From: Bacteroidales bacterium
GTDB taxonomy: Bacteria; Bacteroidota; Bacteroidia; Bacteroidales; UBA932
DNA length: 64,000 nucleotides
Reading direction: 5' to 3'
NCBI GenBank assembly: GCA_017550025.1
Contig: JAFYLU010000064.1
Span: 1-64,000, forward strand
Shown here: in pieces, positions 1 through 9,161 of the stretch
How the letters are laid out: the number at the start of each line of letters is the position of its first letter
How positions within the stretch are numbered: the first letter of the stretch is position 1
Notes under the pieces: generated by a model
What the model was told of the DNA's origin: nothing
Seen by the model: only the letters and a program-made list of their open reading frames with translations
The model's database searches: none
Position numbers and translations under genes: made by a program

Positions 1-2228
1 GGAGTTGCAGGGATCTTGTTGAAGTCCTGTGCAACGTCCTCTGCAACCTGCTCACCGTGAGCGGTAAGCTTCTGGTTGAAGTAACCGAAACGGTAGAGAA
101 GACCTACAGCCACGAGGTTTGTATTCATGTCTGATGTCTCCTTGATGTAGTCACCGGCAAGGATACCGAGACCGCCTGAATAGATCTTGAGTGATGTGTC
201 GAGACCGTACTCCATACAGAAGTATGCCACTGAAGGGGTTGTACGCTCTGCCTTGAGAGCCATGTAAGCATTGAACTCTTCCATTACAGCCTTGAGGTCT
301 GCAAGGAACTTGGTGTCCTGCTCGAGCTTCTGATATCTCTTGAGGCTTACCTTGTCAAGCATTGCGATAGGGTTCTGGCCAGATGCCTCCCATGCCTGTG
401 GATCTACCTTTGCAAAAAGGTTCTTGGCCGACTCGTTCCAGCACCACCAAAGGTTCTTGGAAAGTATTTCGAGGTCTTTAAGCGACTCTGGAAGATGACG
501 TGTAACGATCACGCTGTTCCAGGTTGGATGATTTACTTCAAATTTTCTGTATTCCATATGTTTGTCATTCCTTGTAGACGGATATACGCCGCCTACTGCG
601 ATTAATTTCTCTAAAGATCTGCTATATGCTTCCTTATAATATATTATATTGTTTTCCCAAAGGGCGATTTCAGAAACCTCCTTTGCGTTCTGCATATATT
701 TCTTCTTGCTGTCCTTGCGGAGTGCAGCGATTTCCATGACACGCTGTGCTGTTCCTTCCACAACCTCGAAATAGTTAGAGTCGTTTCTGTCAAGCACTGT
801 GATGCCAGGATGCTTCTTGCCATAGTATGTGCGTACCCAGAGGCCGAAACCTGCAAGTGTTGTGGTGAGAGTAGGAACCCTGAAGGCGAGACTCTCAAGC
901 GGGGTATATCCCCATGGCTCATAATATGACGGGAAAAGCGTGAGGTCGAGTCCTGCGAGGAGATCGTAGTAAGGCATGTTGAAGATGCCGTCGTTTCCGT
1001 TGAGGTATGACGGGATGAAATACACCTTCACCTTATCTCCGGCCGCATTGTTGAGCTGCACGTCATTAAGGCGTCTTGTGACGTTGTCGTACTCCGGATT
1101 CATAAGATAGTGCGATGTCCTTGTCACATAGTTCGAACCGTTTCCTGCAAGCTTTGCGAGAAGCTGCTTGTCCGGTCCGTTATGTCCTGAAGGAATCATG
1201 ATGAATGCATGCACGCACTTGCCCTTGAAATCGGTGTGGTTGAGCTTGTCGAGAGCATCGATGAACACGTCGATACCCTTGTTCTTCCACTCATAACGTC
1301 CTCCGATACCTACAAGGACTGCATTTTCCGGAATCTCTTCACCACACATGGCCGAAGCCACTGTCATAAGCTTGCTTCTCGACTTCTCGCGGAGAGCCTC
1401 GTACTCCTCATCTGTAGGAGGGGTGAAGCTTGGCTCGAATCCGTTCGGAGTAACGATATCCACAGGCCTTCCGAGGAACTGCCTGCACTCCTGCGCCGTG
1501 ATATCGCTTACAGTAGTGAAAATGTCTGAATTCTCTGCGGCCTTCTTCTCGAGAGAGTGTCTTGCAACCACATTGAACCTTCTGGCCATCTCATCGGAAT
1601 TGTATCCGTTAAGGCCGTCATAAAGAGGCAGGTTGTTTCCTGCGATGCATCTTCCTATCACTGTTGCGTGTGTAGTGAACACTGTTGCGACAGGAACATT
1701 GGCAGACTTCAGGTAAAGAAGTCCGGTACCGGTCATCCACTCATGGAACTGAGCGACAACCTTGTCTGATGATTCAAGATTGAATCTGTAGAAGCTTTCA
1801 ATCACTCTTCCGGCTGCATAACCGAAAAGGGCAGACTCACGATAATCCCAGTTTCCGGTGAGGGAATCCACTCCGAACTTCTTCCAGAATTCGGTAAGGA
1901 TCTCGTTCTGTCTTGTGAGGAACTGCTTGAAATCTACAAGAATTGCGGTCGGCTTTCCCGGAACGTTCCAGCGGCCGACGCGTACTCTGATTCCCTCTGA
2001 AGCGGCTTGTTCCTTCCAAGCCCTGTAAAGTACAGGATCTTCGATGAAGTCCGGATTGCTCTCGGTATCCATCCACACATCCGGTCCGACCATGATGTGG
2101 TGTCTGTTGTACTCGCTCTTCAGATAAAGGGATTTGGTGGCGATCACTGTATAGATTCCGCCCACCTTATTACACACTTCCCAACTAACTTCAAACAGAT
2201 AATCAGGCTTGATGAGTTCTGTTTTCAT
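1..2228 (-). CDS. Glycogen synthase (GT3) fused to alpha-glucan phosphorylase (GT35), 3' end outside window
   Basis: Two enzymes are joined in one unbroken frame of 742 visible codons that runs off the left edge. Residues 1-555 look like an animal/fungal-type GT3 glycogen synthase, with FEVSWEVCNKVGGIYTV near the start and ESLAFRVPTL near the end of the catalytic part. From about residue 558 (MEYRKFEV) an alpha-glucan phosphorylase N-terminus follows (LSKNLWWCWN, FCMEYGLD, IYSGGLGILAGDY). The synthase adds glucosyl units from a sugar nucleotide and the phosphorylase removes glucose-1-phosphate. The pyridoxal-phosphate lysine of the phosphorylase lies outside the window. This is the last visible gene of the glycogen operon, 103 bp after the GH57 gene with a hairpin between. 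The ATG at 2228 is the first start in the frame. The order of domains is directly seen; combined function in one chain is inferred. Confidence 0.9.
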   Translation of the reverse strand, partial: MKTELIKPDYLFEVSWEVCNKVGGIYTVIATKSLYLKSEYNRHHIMVGPDVWMDTESNPDFIEDPVLYRAWKEQAASEGIRVRVGRWNVPGKPTAILVDFKQFLTRQNEILTEFWKKFGVDSLTGNWDYRESALFGYAAGRVIESFYRFNLESSDKVVAQFHEWMTGTGLLYLKSANVPVATVFTTHATVIGRCIAGNNLPLYDGLNGYNSDEMARRFNVVARHSLEKKAAENSDIFTTVSDITAQECRQFLGRPVDIVTPNGFEPSFTPPTDEEYEALREKSRSKLMTVASAMCGEEIPENAVLVGIGGRYEWKNKGIDVFIDALDKLNHTDFKGKCVHAFIMIPSGHNGPDKQLLAKLAGNGSNYVTRTSHYLMNPEYDNVTRRLNDVQLNNAAGDKVKVYFIPSYLNGNDGIFNMPYYDLLAGLDLTLFPSYYEPWGYTPLESLAFRVPTLTTTLAGFGLWVRTYYGKKHPGITVLDRNDSNYFEVVEGTAQRVMEIAALRKDSKKKYMQNAKEVSEIALWENNIIYYKEAYSRSLEKLIAVGGVYPSTRNDKHMEYRKFEVNHPTWNSVIVTRHLPESLKDLEILSKNLWWCWNESAKNLFAKVDPQAWEASGQNPIAMLDKVSLKRYQKLEQDTKFLADLKAVMEEFNAYMALKAERTTPSVAYFCMEYGLDTSLKIYSGGLGILAGDYIKETSDMNTNLVAVGLLYRFGYFNQKLTAHGEQVAEDVAQDFNKIPAT

Positions 2229-2253
2229 TATGTTTGATAAAATTATTTATTTA

Positions 2254-2287
2254 CCCCGGTCGGAGTCTTTTAAAACTCCGTCCGGGG
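2254..2287 (-). other. Intercistronic hairpin between GH57 and synthase-phosphorylase genes
   Basis: Arms 2254-2266 and 2275-2287 pair over 13 positions with one mismatch around an 8-nt loop. On the minus strand the hairpin is followed by an A/T-rich but not T-only stretch. It could be a weak or partial terminator, or an RNA-processing or stability element, within the glycogen operon. Confidence 0.5.
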
Positions 2288-2331
2288 ATATATAGTTTTA
2301 GGGTAAAACCCTTATGACTTTACGTCAGCTA

Positions 2332-3645
2332 TTACTTCGCAGCGGCCTTCTTTGCCTTCGGCGCAGCCTTCTTTGCAGGAGCCTTTGCCTTTGGTGCAGC
2401 CTTCTTTGCAGGAGCCTTTACCTCCTTTGCGGGTGCAAAGTTAACATCTGAAACGGAAATTGCATCATCAACACGCAAAATAAAATCACTTAAAACATTC
2501 ATATAGTTGATAAATGCCTCATATGGAGTATCATACGGGTTGAAATATTTATGCACTGCTCCGTCAGAGAAGAACTTTGTACACATATAATAGAAGTGGT
2601 CGCTCTCCTGAAGGTGGCCGAAATCTGACCAAAGTGCCTCATCGTTGAGGAGGGCAAGCTTCTCGATCTGGTCGTTGAGCTTGTTGAAAGCGTCGTTCTG
2701 AAGCTCGTTACCAAGCCATGCAGTAACGTCACGCTCCTCGTCTGCCCATGAAATAGGATCCATGACATCGAGATCGCCTACAGGACGATGCTTCTTTGCA
2801 GCCTGTGTAGGAGTCACGAACTCGAACTCTCCGTCGTTGATCACGATTTCAGGAAGCGCTCTCATGAAGTCGAAGATTCCGCTTGCAGCCTTCTGGTGCT
2901 CGCCGAATGTCTCGTAGTCCATGAAGAGGTTCACGATCTCTTCATTCTGCGCAGATGCCTTGAGCCATGAAAGATACTTCTCGCCTGTGAGCGGCCAGTC
3001 AGACCATCCTCTGTCAGAGAAACGGAATGCGATGTCATCGCTGAGGCCTGAGTTCTTGAGAAGGAGCTTGAGGCCTGATGCCTGTGCACATGTGTACACG
3101 AAGTTAGGGCTCTTCCATCCAAGGACATGTCTTGCGCCTTCAGTAAGCATGGTCTTGAATCCCATCTCATGCACCATCTCACCGATTGCGTCAGAGTAGA
3201 TGAGCTCTGTATTGCGGAACGCCTTTGGAGTAACGCCGAAATAGTGCTCGATCGCAGCCTTGTGCTTGAGTACCTGATTCTTGAACTCGATCGGAGATGC
3301 AAGGGAAGCAAGAGAGTGATAGTAAGTCTCTGAAAGGAACTCCACGCTGCCTGTCTGCGCAAGCTTGCGGAAGCTCTCGATCACTTCAGGAGCATATCTG
3401 TCGAACTGCTCGAGGACTGATCCGGAGATAGAGAAAGCAACCTTGAATGCGCCCTTGTTTGCCTCGATAAGCTCGAGGAGGAGAGCATTCATAGGGAGGT
3501 AGCACTTCTGGGCCACCCTGCGGAGGATAGTCCTGTTAGCGAAATCGTCATAATAATGCGAATCCTTTCCGATGTCAAAGAATCTGTATAATCTCAATCT
3601 GTTTGGCTGATGTACCTGAAAATACAGACATATACTCTTTTTCAT
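2332..3645 (-). CDS. Glycoside hydrolase family 57 enzyme with Lys/Ala/Pro-rich tail
   Basis: This is a 437-residue GH57 protein, a family of alpha-glucan-acting enzymes (amylases, 4-alpha-glucanotransferases, some branching enzymes). The family's N-terminal start is seen in ICLYFQVHQPNRLR. FRNTELIYSD near residue 142 probably carries the catalytic nucleophile Glu, and FMDYETFGEH near residue 243 the second acidic residue. The catalytic part ends near residue 400. The last ~30 residues are a strongly basic repeat built on KAPAKKAAPKAK, resembling histone H1-like tails and absent from ordinary GH57 enzymes. The gene lies 15 bp after the GT4 gene, so it is probably co-transcribed. Exact substrate and reaction cannot be read from sequence. 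No signal peptide is visible, so the enzyme is probably cytoplasmic. Confidence 0.9.
   Translation of the reverse strand: MKKSICLYFQVHQPNRLRLYRFFDIGKDSHYYDDFANRTILRRVAQKCYLPMNALLLELIEANKGAFKVAFSISGSVLEQFDRYAPEVIESFRKLAQTGSVEFLSETYYHSLASLASPIEFKNQVLKHKAAIEHYFGVTPKAFRNTELIYSDAIGEMVHEMGFKTMLTEGARHVLGWKSPNFVYTCAQASGLKLLLKNSGLSDDIAFRFSDRGWSDWPLTGEKYLSWLKASAQNEEIVNLFMDYETFGEHQKAASGIFDFMRALPEIVINDGEFEFVTPTQAAKKHRPVGDLDVMDPISWADEERDVTAWLGNELQNDAFNKLNDQIEKLALLNDEALWSDFGHLQESDHFYYMCTKFFSDGAVHKYFNPYDTPYEAFINYMNVLSDFILRVDDAISVSDVNFAPAKEVKAPAKKAAPKAKAPAKKAAPKAKKAAAK
2363..2419 (-). repeat. 33-bp-period direct repeat coding the basic tail of the GH57 protein
   Basis: A 24-base sequence occurs at 2363-2386 and again, identical, at 2396-2419. 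The 33-bp period corresponds to an 11-residue protein repeat. It lies entirely inside the coding sequence. Confidence 0.85.
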
Positions 3646-3660
3646 AATATGTTGGTTAAT

Positions 3661-4956
3661 TTAGTTTTTGTCAATTACTTCCTGATAAATTCCCTTGATC
3701 TTTGCAGCAACGTCGTTCCACTTGATGCTGTTCACCTCGTCATATCCGCAACGGGCAGCAAGCTGCGCGATAGCAGGATACTGGAGAAGACCGTAAATAG
3801 CGTCAGACATGGCGTCAACATCCCAGAAGTCCACCTTGAGGGCATACTTGAGGATCTCCGCACAACCTGACTGCTTTGAAATGATTGAAGGCACATTCGT
3901 CTGCATAGCCTCGAGCGGCGAAATACCGAAAGGCTCTGAGATTGAAGGCATCACATATACATCCGACAATGCGAACATCTTGTGTACCTCCTTTCCGCGA
4001 AGGAAGCCTGTGAAGTGGAAACGGTCAGAGATACCGAGGCGTGCGACGTGGCGGATACACCTGTTGAGCATATCACCGCTGCCGGCCATAACAAATCTTA
4101 CATTGTTGCATCTCTTAAGCACCTTGGCAGCTGCCTCGATGAAATACTCCGGACCCTTCTGGTAAGTCACACGGCCGAGGAAGGTAACCACCTTCTCCTT
4201 CACATTCCTCTCGACTTCGAGCTTCTCACGTCCGCTGAAGTCAACTGCATTGTGCACTGCAACCACCTTTTCAGGCTCGATACCGTAACGGTTGATACAG
4301 ATGTTTCTTGTAAGCTCACTCACAGCCATCACCTTGTCAGCAGCCATCATACCCTTTGTCTCAAGGTCAACCACGCGTGTATCCACCTGGTCATCGCTTG
4401 CACGGTCGTATGAAGTCGCATGCATGTGCACTACGAGAGGCTTTCCGGTAAGCTGCTTTGCAGCGATACCTGCAAGATAGGTAAGCCAGTCATGAGCATG
4501 GATCACATCGAACTGATCCTTGTACTGCATGGCGATGGTAGCACCTACCATTGCATAGCGGGCAACCTCTTCCATGAGGTTCGCACCATATTTTCCAGAG
4601 AACTTATATTTCTGTCCATACTGCACACGGAAACCCTTGATCTGTCTCTTGCGCTCTTCCTCGACGATGGTCTTGAAGTCGCTTGGATCCACATAAGGAA
4701 CCATATTGGTACCGATGTGCACAAACTGAACCTTGCCGAGGAACTCGTCTACAGTAGCACTTACAGTATCGACCGCAACATCGCTGGCATTGATGATCTT
4801 CACTGCGCTTTCATCCTCATCTCCTGAAGCTGAAGGCATCACGAAAAGAACATCTACATCATTGTAAGCCAAGCCTTTGGTCATACCGTAACATGCAGTT
4901 CCGAGACCACCTGCAATATGTGGAGGGAATTCCCATCCGAACATCAGAACTCTCAT
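3661..4956 (-). CDS. GT4-family glycosyltransferase, glycogen synthase-like
   Basis: The 431-residue protein has a GT-B fold. The N-terminal glycine-rich donor loop is WEFPPHIAGGLGTACYG, and the C-terminal half contains VTFLGRVTYQKGPEYFI and the EX7E motif in EPFGISPLEAM. It most likely transfers glucose from a nucleotide sugar to an alpha-1,4-glucan, given its position between debranching (GH133) and GH57 genes 15 bp away on either side. The operon then carries two different synthase-type enzymes, this one and the GT3 domain further downstream. Whether it makes glycogen primers, chains or another glucan is not decided by sequence. Length is normal and no signal peptide is seen. Confidence 0.88.
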   Translation of the reverse strand: MRVLMFGWEFPPHIAGGLGTACYGMTKGLAYNDVDVLFVMPSASGDEDESAVKIINASDVAVDTVSATVDEFLGKVQFVHIGTNMVPYVDPSDFKTIVEEERKRQIKGFRVQYGQKYKFSGKYGANLMEEVARYAMVGATIAMQYKDQFDVIHAHDWLTYLAGIAAKQLTGKPLVVHMHATSYDRASDDQVDTRVVDLETKGMMAADKVMAVSELTRNICINRYGIEPEKVVAVHNAVDFSGREKLEVERNVKEKVVTFLGRVTYQKGPEYFIEAAAKVLKRCNNVRFVMAGSGDMLNRCIRHVARLGISDRFHFTGFLRGKEVHKMFALSDVYVMPSISEPFGISPLEAMQTNVPSIISKQSGCAEILKYALKVDFWDVDAMSDAIYGLLQYPAIAQLAARCGYDEVNSIKWNDVAAKIKGIYQEVIDKN

Positions 4957-4971
4957 TTCTTATCCTCCTTC

Positions 4972-6900
4972 TTACTTATATTGGTTCATGATATATGCTA
5001 TACGCAGGAGAGCTGCGGTACTTTGTGCTGAAGCGATCGCTCCGTGCGGCTCGTGTGGAGGGTCACCGTCATAAAGCTCGGAGAATGCACCCACACCATG
5101 CTTGCTGATATCCTCGAAGATACCCTCAACAAGATATTTTGCCCTTCCGTAGAAAGTCTCGCCCATCATTCTGAAGCAAAGGTCGATGTATGGTGCGAGA
5201 AGTGCAGGGAATGCACAACCCTGGTGGTATGCAAGGTCGCGGTCGATCTGCGATCCCTCGTATACTCCCCTGTATGCCTCGTTTCTTGGAGAAAGCGAAC
5301 GAAGACCTCTCTTTGTAACGAGCTCGTCGTTGATTGTCATCACAACCTCTGATACAACCTCGTCATCTACCGGACAATACTCAAGATAGATCGGGAAGAG
5401 GATGTTTGGTCTCACTGCCTGGTCCTGAGGGCCGTTTCCTACGTAGTCAACGAGATAACCCCAGTCAGGTCTCCAGAATGTAGGCTGGAAGTTTTCCTTC
5501 ACGAGGTCGCGTACCGGTGTCCAGCGAGCAACGAACTCGCTCTTCTTCGGACCGTACTTGTTCTCCATGTCGATTGCGAAGCAGAGGGCGTTGTACCAGA
5601 ATGCGTTTGTCTCTACCTGGTAACCTGCTCTTTCTGTCACAGGACGGCCGTATACATAAGCATTCATCCATGAGGTAGCAACTCCGTCCATCTGCGCCCA
5701 GAGAAGGCCGTTAGGATGCATTGCGATCTCTTTTCTGCGGCCTGGCGCGTAGCTCTCGATGATACCCTTGAGGGTCTCGCCATACTTCTTCCATACAGCC
5801 TTTTCCTTTCCGCAGAAACGGATGTACTGCTGGAGTGTCTCTGTAAGACGAAGAGGAGCCTCACACTGGGTGGTACGATGGAAAAGTCTCTCCTGCTCAT
5901 CAGCGATGAGGGTGTCAAGGATCTTCTCGAACTCTGCACAGTCGCCGTTGGCGTAAAGTGTAAGTCCAGGGAGGGACTCGATTGTCTCACGGAGAAGACC
6001 GGTCTCAAGCCATGAGAAGCCGGCGTTGATCTGCGCCCTGTCCCCGTTATGGCACTTGAACATCTCCGCATTGTGCACGAGAAGGTCGTGATATGACTCG
6101 ATGACATCCATCTTCTTGAGGACATCAGTATATTTTCTCTTGAGGCCTCTTGGATTAACCTCGTTTACAGATGCAGAGAACACAACTGACTCGCCCGGCT
6201 TGAGCTCGAGAGTGAATGTACCGGGAACGAAGAGATCCTCGCGGCAGTCAAATCCGCGGCGATACTCGTCCGAATAAGTCACTCCGTTGTACCAGTATGG
6301 CTGATACTTGAATGCAGCCTTGGCCGATGTCTGAAGATTGAGGTTCGGGAAGCCGTTGTAAAGTCTGAATGAAACTCCTCCGTCCACTTCGTCATATGCG
6401 GTATATGCGTCCGCATTCTGATTTGTAAGACTGTGAATGCTTCTGAATGCAAGGAATGGCTTGAGCTGGAGCGAGAGCTTCGAAGGAGCCTGCACAAGCT
6501 CGTACCTGATGAGTACCTGATCATTGTCCGGTACCATCACGATAGTCTTGGTGAAGATGATTCCACCAACCTTATAGGTAATCACAGGCACCGGATTGGC
6601 ATCGAAGTCAATGATGTACTTATGACCTCTTGGCTCGTAAGTGTCTCCGTAGCAGTGAATACCAAGGTTAAACTGCTTGCCTCCGAGAACAATGCTCTCG
6701 TCAAGGGATGAAAGCAGCATGAACTTTCCGCCGCCCAGTTCTTTGACAGGGACAGCCAGCAGTCCGTGGTAGCGTCTCGTATTGCAGGTCACTATGGAAG
6801 TGTTGCAGTACGCACCTGTCTCGTTCGCAGCGATGATCTCACGCTTGAGCGAGTATTCCAGGTTAACAAGCTCGGACTTGTTGAATTTTAGAAAAGCCAT
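4972..6900 (-). CDS. Amylo-alpha-1,6-glucosidase (GH133 glycogen debranching enzyme)
   Basis: This 642-residue debranching enzyme hydrolyses alpha-1,6 branch stubs of glycogen. An N-terminal beta-sandwich domain (about 1-260; TSIVTCNTRRYHGLL) precedes an alpha/alpha barrel with TSWMNAYVYGRPVTERAG, VETNAFWYNAL, AYHQGCAFPALLAP and FSELYDGDPPHEPHG, all GH133 landmarks. Many GH133 enzymes have Asp in the WMDA motif; here it is Asn. The usual WGRDT-type motif reads LLRET. I place the start at the ATG at 6900 (MAFLKF), because homologues start there as far as I recall. An in-frame ATG at 6930 would add nine residues and overlap the end of glgB by 8 bp. It is co-directional with glgB and the GT4 gene. 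Confidence 0.9.
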   Translation of the reverse strand: MAFLKFNKSELVNLEYSLKREIIAANETGAYCNTSIVTCNTRRYHGLLAVPVKELGGGKFMLLSSLDESIVLGGKQFNLGIHCYGDTYEPRGHKYIIDFDANPVPVITYKVGGIIFTKTIVMVPDNDQVLIRYELVQAPSKLSLQLKPFLAFRSIHSLTNQNADAYTAYDEVDGGVSFRLYNGFPNLNLQTSAKAAFKYQPYWYNGVTYSDEYRRGFDCREDLFVPGTFTLELKPGESVVFSASVNEVNPRGLKRKYTDVLKKMDVIESYHDLLVHNAEMFKCHNGDRAQINAGFSWLETGLLRETIESLPGLTLYANGDCAEFEKILDTLIADEQERLFHRTTQCEAPLRLTETLQQYIRFCGKEKAVWKKYGETLKGIIESYAPGRRKEIAMHPNGLLWAQMDGVATSWMNAYVYGRPVTERAGYQVETNAFWYNALCFAIDMENKYGPKKSEFVARWTPVRDLVKENFQPTFWRPDWGYLVDYVGNGPQDQAVRPNILFPIYLEYCPVDDEVVSEVVMTINDELVTKRGLRSLSPRNEAYRGVYEGSQIDRDLAYHQGCAFPALLAPYIDLCFRMMGETFYGRAKYLVEGIFEDISKHGVGAFSELYDGDPPHEPHGAIASAQSTAALLRIAYIMNQYK

Positions 6901-6922
6901 ATATAAATTATTTAGGTTATTT

Positions 6923-8938
6923 TCAGTCAATCTTTTTCAATACCACTGCACTACGACTCGGCAAATAAAGGAACAGCGTCTCGTCATATTTGCCGTTACC
7001 GTTCTCATTACGCTCCGATACACTAAAATGCACCTCTCCAGTCTTTAATCTGGAGAAGCCGTCAAATTCGTCTTCATCTGTATTCAGTACCGACTCATAT
7101 TTTCCTGCCGGAGCGGCGAAGCCGTAATCGGCAAATGACTCGGTGGGGTTGAAATTGAGTGCAAAGATACAATTATTTCTTTTGAAAATAAGAATCTTTT
7201 TTTCTTCATCCTGAACAAAAAGTTCCGGTTTTTCGTCAAGAATGGCCTCATGATGCGCCATCTGCACCATTGCACGGTCAAAATTCCTCAGATATCTATA
7301 CCTTAAATAGTCAGGTTCTGCAAGAGACCACTGCCTTCTTGCATGCTTGTATGACCATCCGTTTCCTTCGCGAGGGAAGTCGATCCATTCCGGATGGCCG
7401 AATTCGTTACCCATGAATGTGAGGTAACCGTTGCCGCATGTGGCCATGGTCACAAGTCTGATCATCTTGTGAAGAGCCATACCTCTGTCAACTTCCGGCG
7501 AACGTGACTCCTTGTTCATCGAGAAGTACATCTCCTTGTCCATGAGTCGGAAAGCTATGGTCTTGTCACCCACCATCGCCTGGTCATGGCATTCGGCATA
7601 GCTGATGGTCTTCTCGTCCTCACGCTTGTTGGTGAGCTGCCACCACATCTCGCCCATGCTCCACTGGTCATCGCTCAGTTCCTTGATCCACTTGATCCAG
7701 TTGTCGGCGACACCCATGCTCATGCGGAAGTCGAATCCTACACCACCCTGCTCAAGCGGTGCGGCAAGACCTGCCATTCCGCTGACATCCTCCGCAATGG
7801 TGAATGCATCAGGGTTCATCTCGTGGATAAGTATGTTGGCCAGGGCGAGGTAAGCCACAGCATTCTCATCGACACCCTGGTTGAAGTAGTTTTCATATCC
7901 TACGAAAGCCTTCTCAAGACCGTGATCCCAGTAAAGCATGCTGGTGACACCGTCGAAACGGAATCCGTCGATATGGTATTCCTCCATCCAGTACTTGCAG
8001 TTCGACAGGAGGAAATATTTGGTCTCGTCCTTGCCGTAATCGAAGCAGCGGGAGCCCCATGCAGGATGATGTCCCTGCCATCCATCATAGAAGTAAAGCG
8101 TCTCCGTTCCGTCAAACAGACCGAGTCCTTCTGCCTCATTGTCAACGGAATGAGAATGAACGATATCCATCACGACCGCGATTCCCAGTCCGTGGGCATC
8201 GTCTACAAGGGCCTTGAATTCCTCCGGAGTTCCGAATCGCGAGCTCAACGCAAAGAAATTGGCCACCTGGTAACCGAACGACCCGTAATACGGATGCTCC
8301 TGAAGAGCCATGATCTGGAGCGTGTCATATCCGAGCTCCGCAACCTTCGGGAGCACATTGAGACGGAACTCCTCGAATGTGCCGACCTTCTCCTCTTCAG
8401 CAGCCATGCCGATATGGCATTCATATATGAAAGGATGAGGTCTTGGTCCCGGCTTGCCGTTCTTCCACTCATATGGCTGGAACGGATCCCATACCTGGGC
8501 ACAGAATGTCTTTGTCATCGGATCCTGGACCGCCCTGGTAAGATATGCAGGAAGCCTTTCGGCTCCGCCTCCCTTCCACTCTATATATAGCTTGTAGAGA
8601 GTGCCGTGCTCGAGGAACATCGAAGGAAGGACAATCTCCCAGTTGCCTCCGCCTAACGGCTTGAGGGCATATGCCTCGGTACGCTTCCAGTTGTTGAATT
8701 CACCGATGAGGTATATCTTGGTCGCATTCGGAGCCCACTCGCGGAACACCCAGTTGCCTCTGCCGTCACGGTGCATTCCATAATACATATGATTGTTCAT
8801 GCCCTTGCTCAAAGAGCCGTCTACCGACAGCCTCTTCCTGAGGTCAAGAATCATCTCGTTCCTCTCATCTATCTTGTCCTTGAACGGCATCAGCCACTCG
8901 TCAGAGTCGTAGATCATCTTTTTCTTCTTTGCGCACAT
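6923..8938 (-). CDS. glgB: 1,4-alpha-glucan branching enzyme
   Basis: The 671-residue enzyme introduces alpha-1,6 branches into glycogen. A CBM48 module (about 50-150; VFREWAPNATKIYLIGEFNNW spans it) is followed by a GH13 barrel. DIVHSH is region I, GFRFDGVTSM contains the nucleophile Asp, IAEDVSGM the acid Glu, and AECHDQAMVGDK region IV. FMGNEFGHPEW marks the C-terminal side of the barrel. The arrangement resembles the eukaryote-like GH13_8 branching enzymes common in Bacteroidetes rather than the enterobacterial type. It is the first glycogen gene of the operon, 14 bp downstream of xseB. No feature is missing. Confidence 0.95.
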   Translation of the reverse strand: MCAKKKKMIYDSDEWLMPFKDKIDERNEMILDLRKRLSVDGSLSKGMNNHMYYGMHRDGRGNWVFREWAPNATKIYLIGEFNNWKRTEAYALKPLGGGNWEIVLPSMFLEHGTLYKLYIEWKGGGAERLPAYLTRAVQDPMTKTFCAQVWDPFQPYEWKNGKPGPRPHPFIYECHIGMAAEEEKVGTFEEFRLNVLPKVAELGYDTLQIMALQEHPYYGSFGYQVANFFALSSRFGTPEEFKALVDDAHGLGIAVVMDIVHSHSVDNEAEGLGLFDGTETLYFYDGWQGHHPAWGSRCFDYGKDETKYFLLSNCKYWMEEYHIDGFRFDGVTSMLYWDHGLEKAFVGYENYFNQGVDENAVAYLALANILIHEMNPDAFTIAEDVSGMAGLAAPLEQGGVGFDFRMSMGVADNWIKWIKELSDDQWSMGEMWWQLTNKREDEKTISYAECHDQAMVGDKTIAFRLMDKEMYFSMNKESRSPEVDRGMALHKMIRLVTMATCGNGYLTFMGNEFGHPEWIDFPREGNGWSYKHARRQWSLAEPDYLRYRYLRNFDRAMVQMAHHEAILDEKPELFVQDEEKKILIFKRNNCIFALNFNPTESFADYGFAAPAGKYESVLNTDEDEFDGFSRLKTGEVHFSVSERNENGNGKYDETLFLYLPSRSAVVLKKID

Positions 8939-8952
8939 ATCTTTATCGTTTG

Positions 8953-9135
8953 TTATTTGTCAAACTCTTCCAGCTTGCCTCGGGCTCCGCGCAGATATGC
9001 ACGGCATGCCTCGATCAGCACAGCCGACCTTTTCATATATTTATCTATATCTTCGATCCCTGTTGCAGGATCCTCCACCTTCGCAGCCATCTCCTCAAGT
9101 TCTTCGACCGCCTTGGCGTAATTGAATTCTTCCAT
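8953..9135 (-). CDS. xseB: Exodeoxyribonuclease VII small subunit
   Basis: This 60-residue acidic helical protein matches the length and heptad pattern of XseB (FNYAKAVEELEEMAAKVED at the N-terminus). With XseA it forms exonuclease VII, which degrades single-stranded DNA into oligonucleotides. It sits 26 bp after xseA and 14 bp before glgB, so the nuclease subunits and the glycogen genes probably share a transcript. The assignment rests on size, coiled-coil character and its neighbour xseA. Confidence 0.88.
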   Translation of the reverse strand: MEEFNYAKAVEELEEMAAKVEDPATGIEDIDKYMKRSAVLIEACRAYLRGARGKLEEFDK

Positions 9136-9161
9136 ATTCCTGTCGTTTTACAGATTCCCGG

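Noticed and set aside
2345..2455. Non-coding tandem repeat (minisatellite)
   Set aside because: The repeat keeps the reading frame of the GH57 gene and codes a coherent basic tail, so it is part of the gene.
7586..8590. 334-codon open frame antisense to glgB
   Set aside because: glgB is fully supported by GH13 motifs on the other strand. The antisense frame shows no domain.
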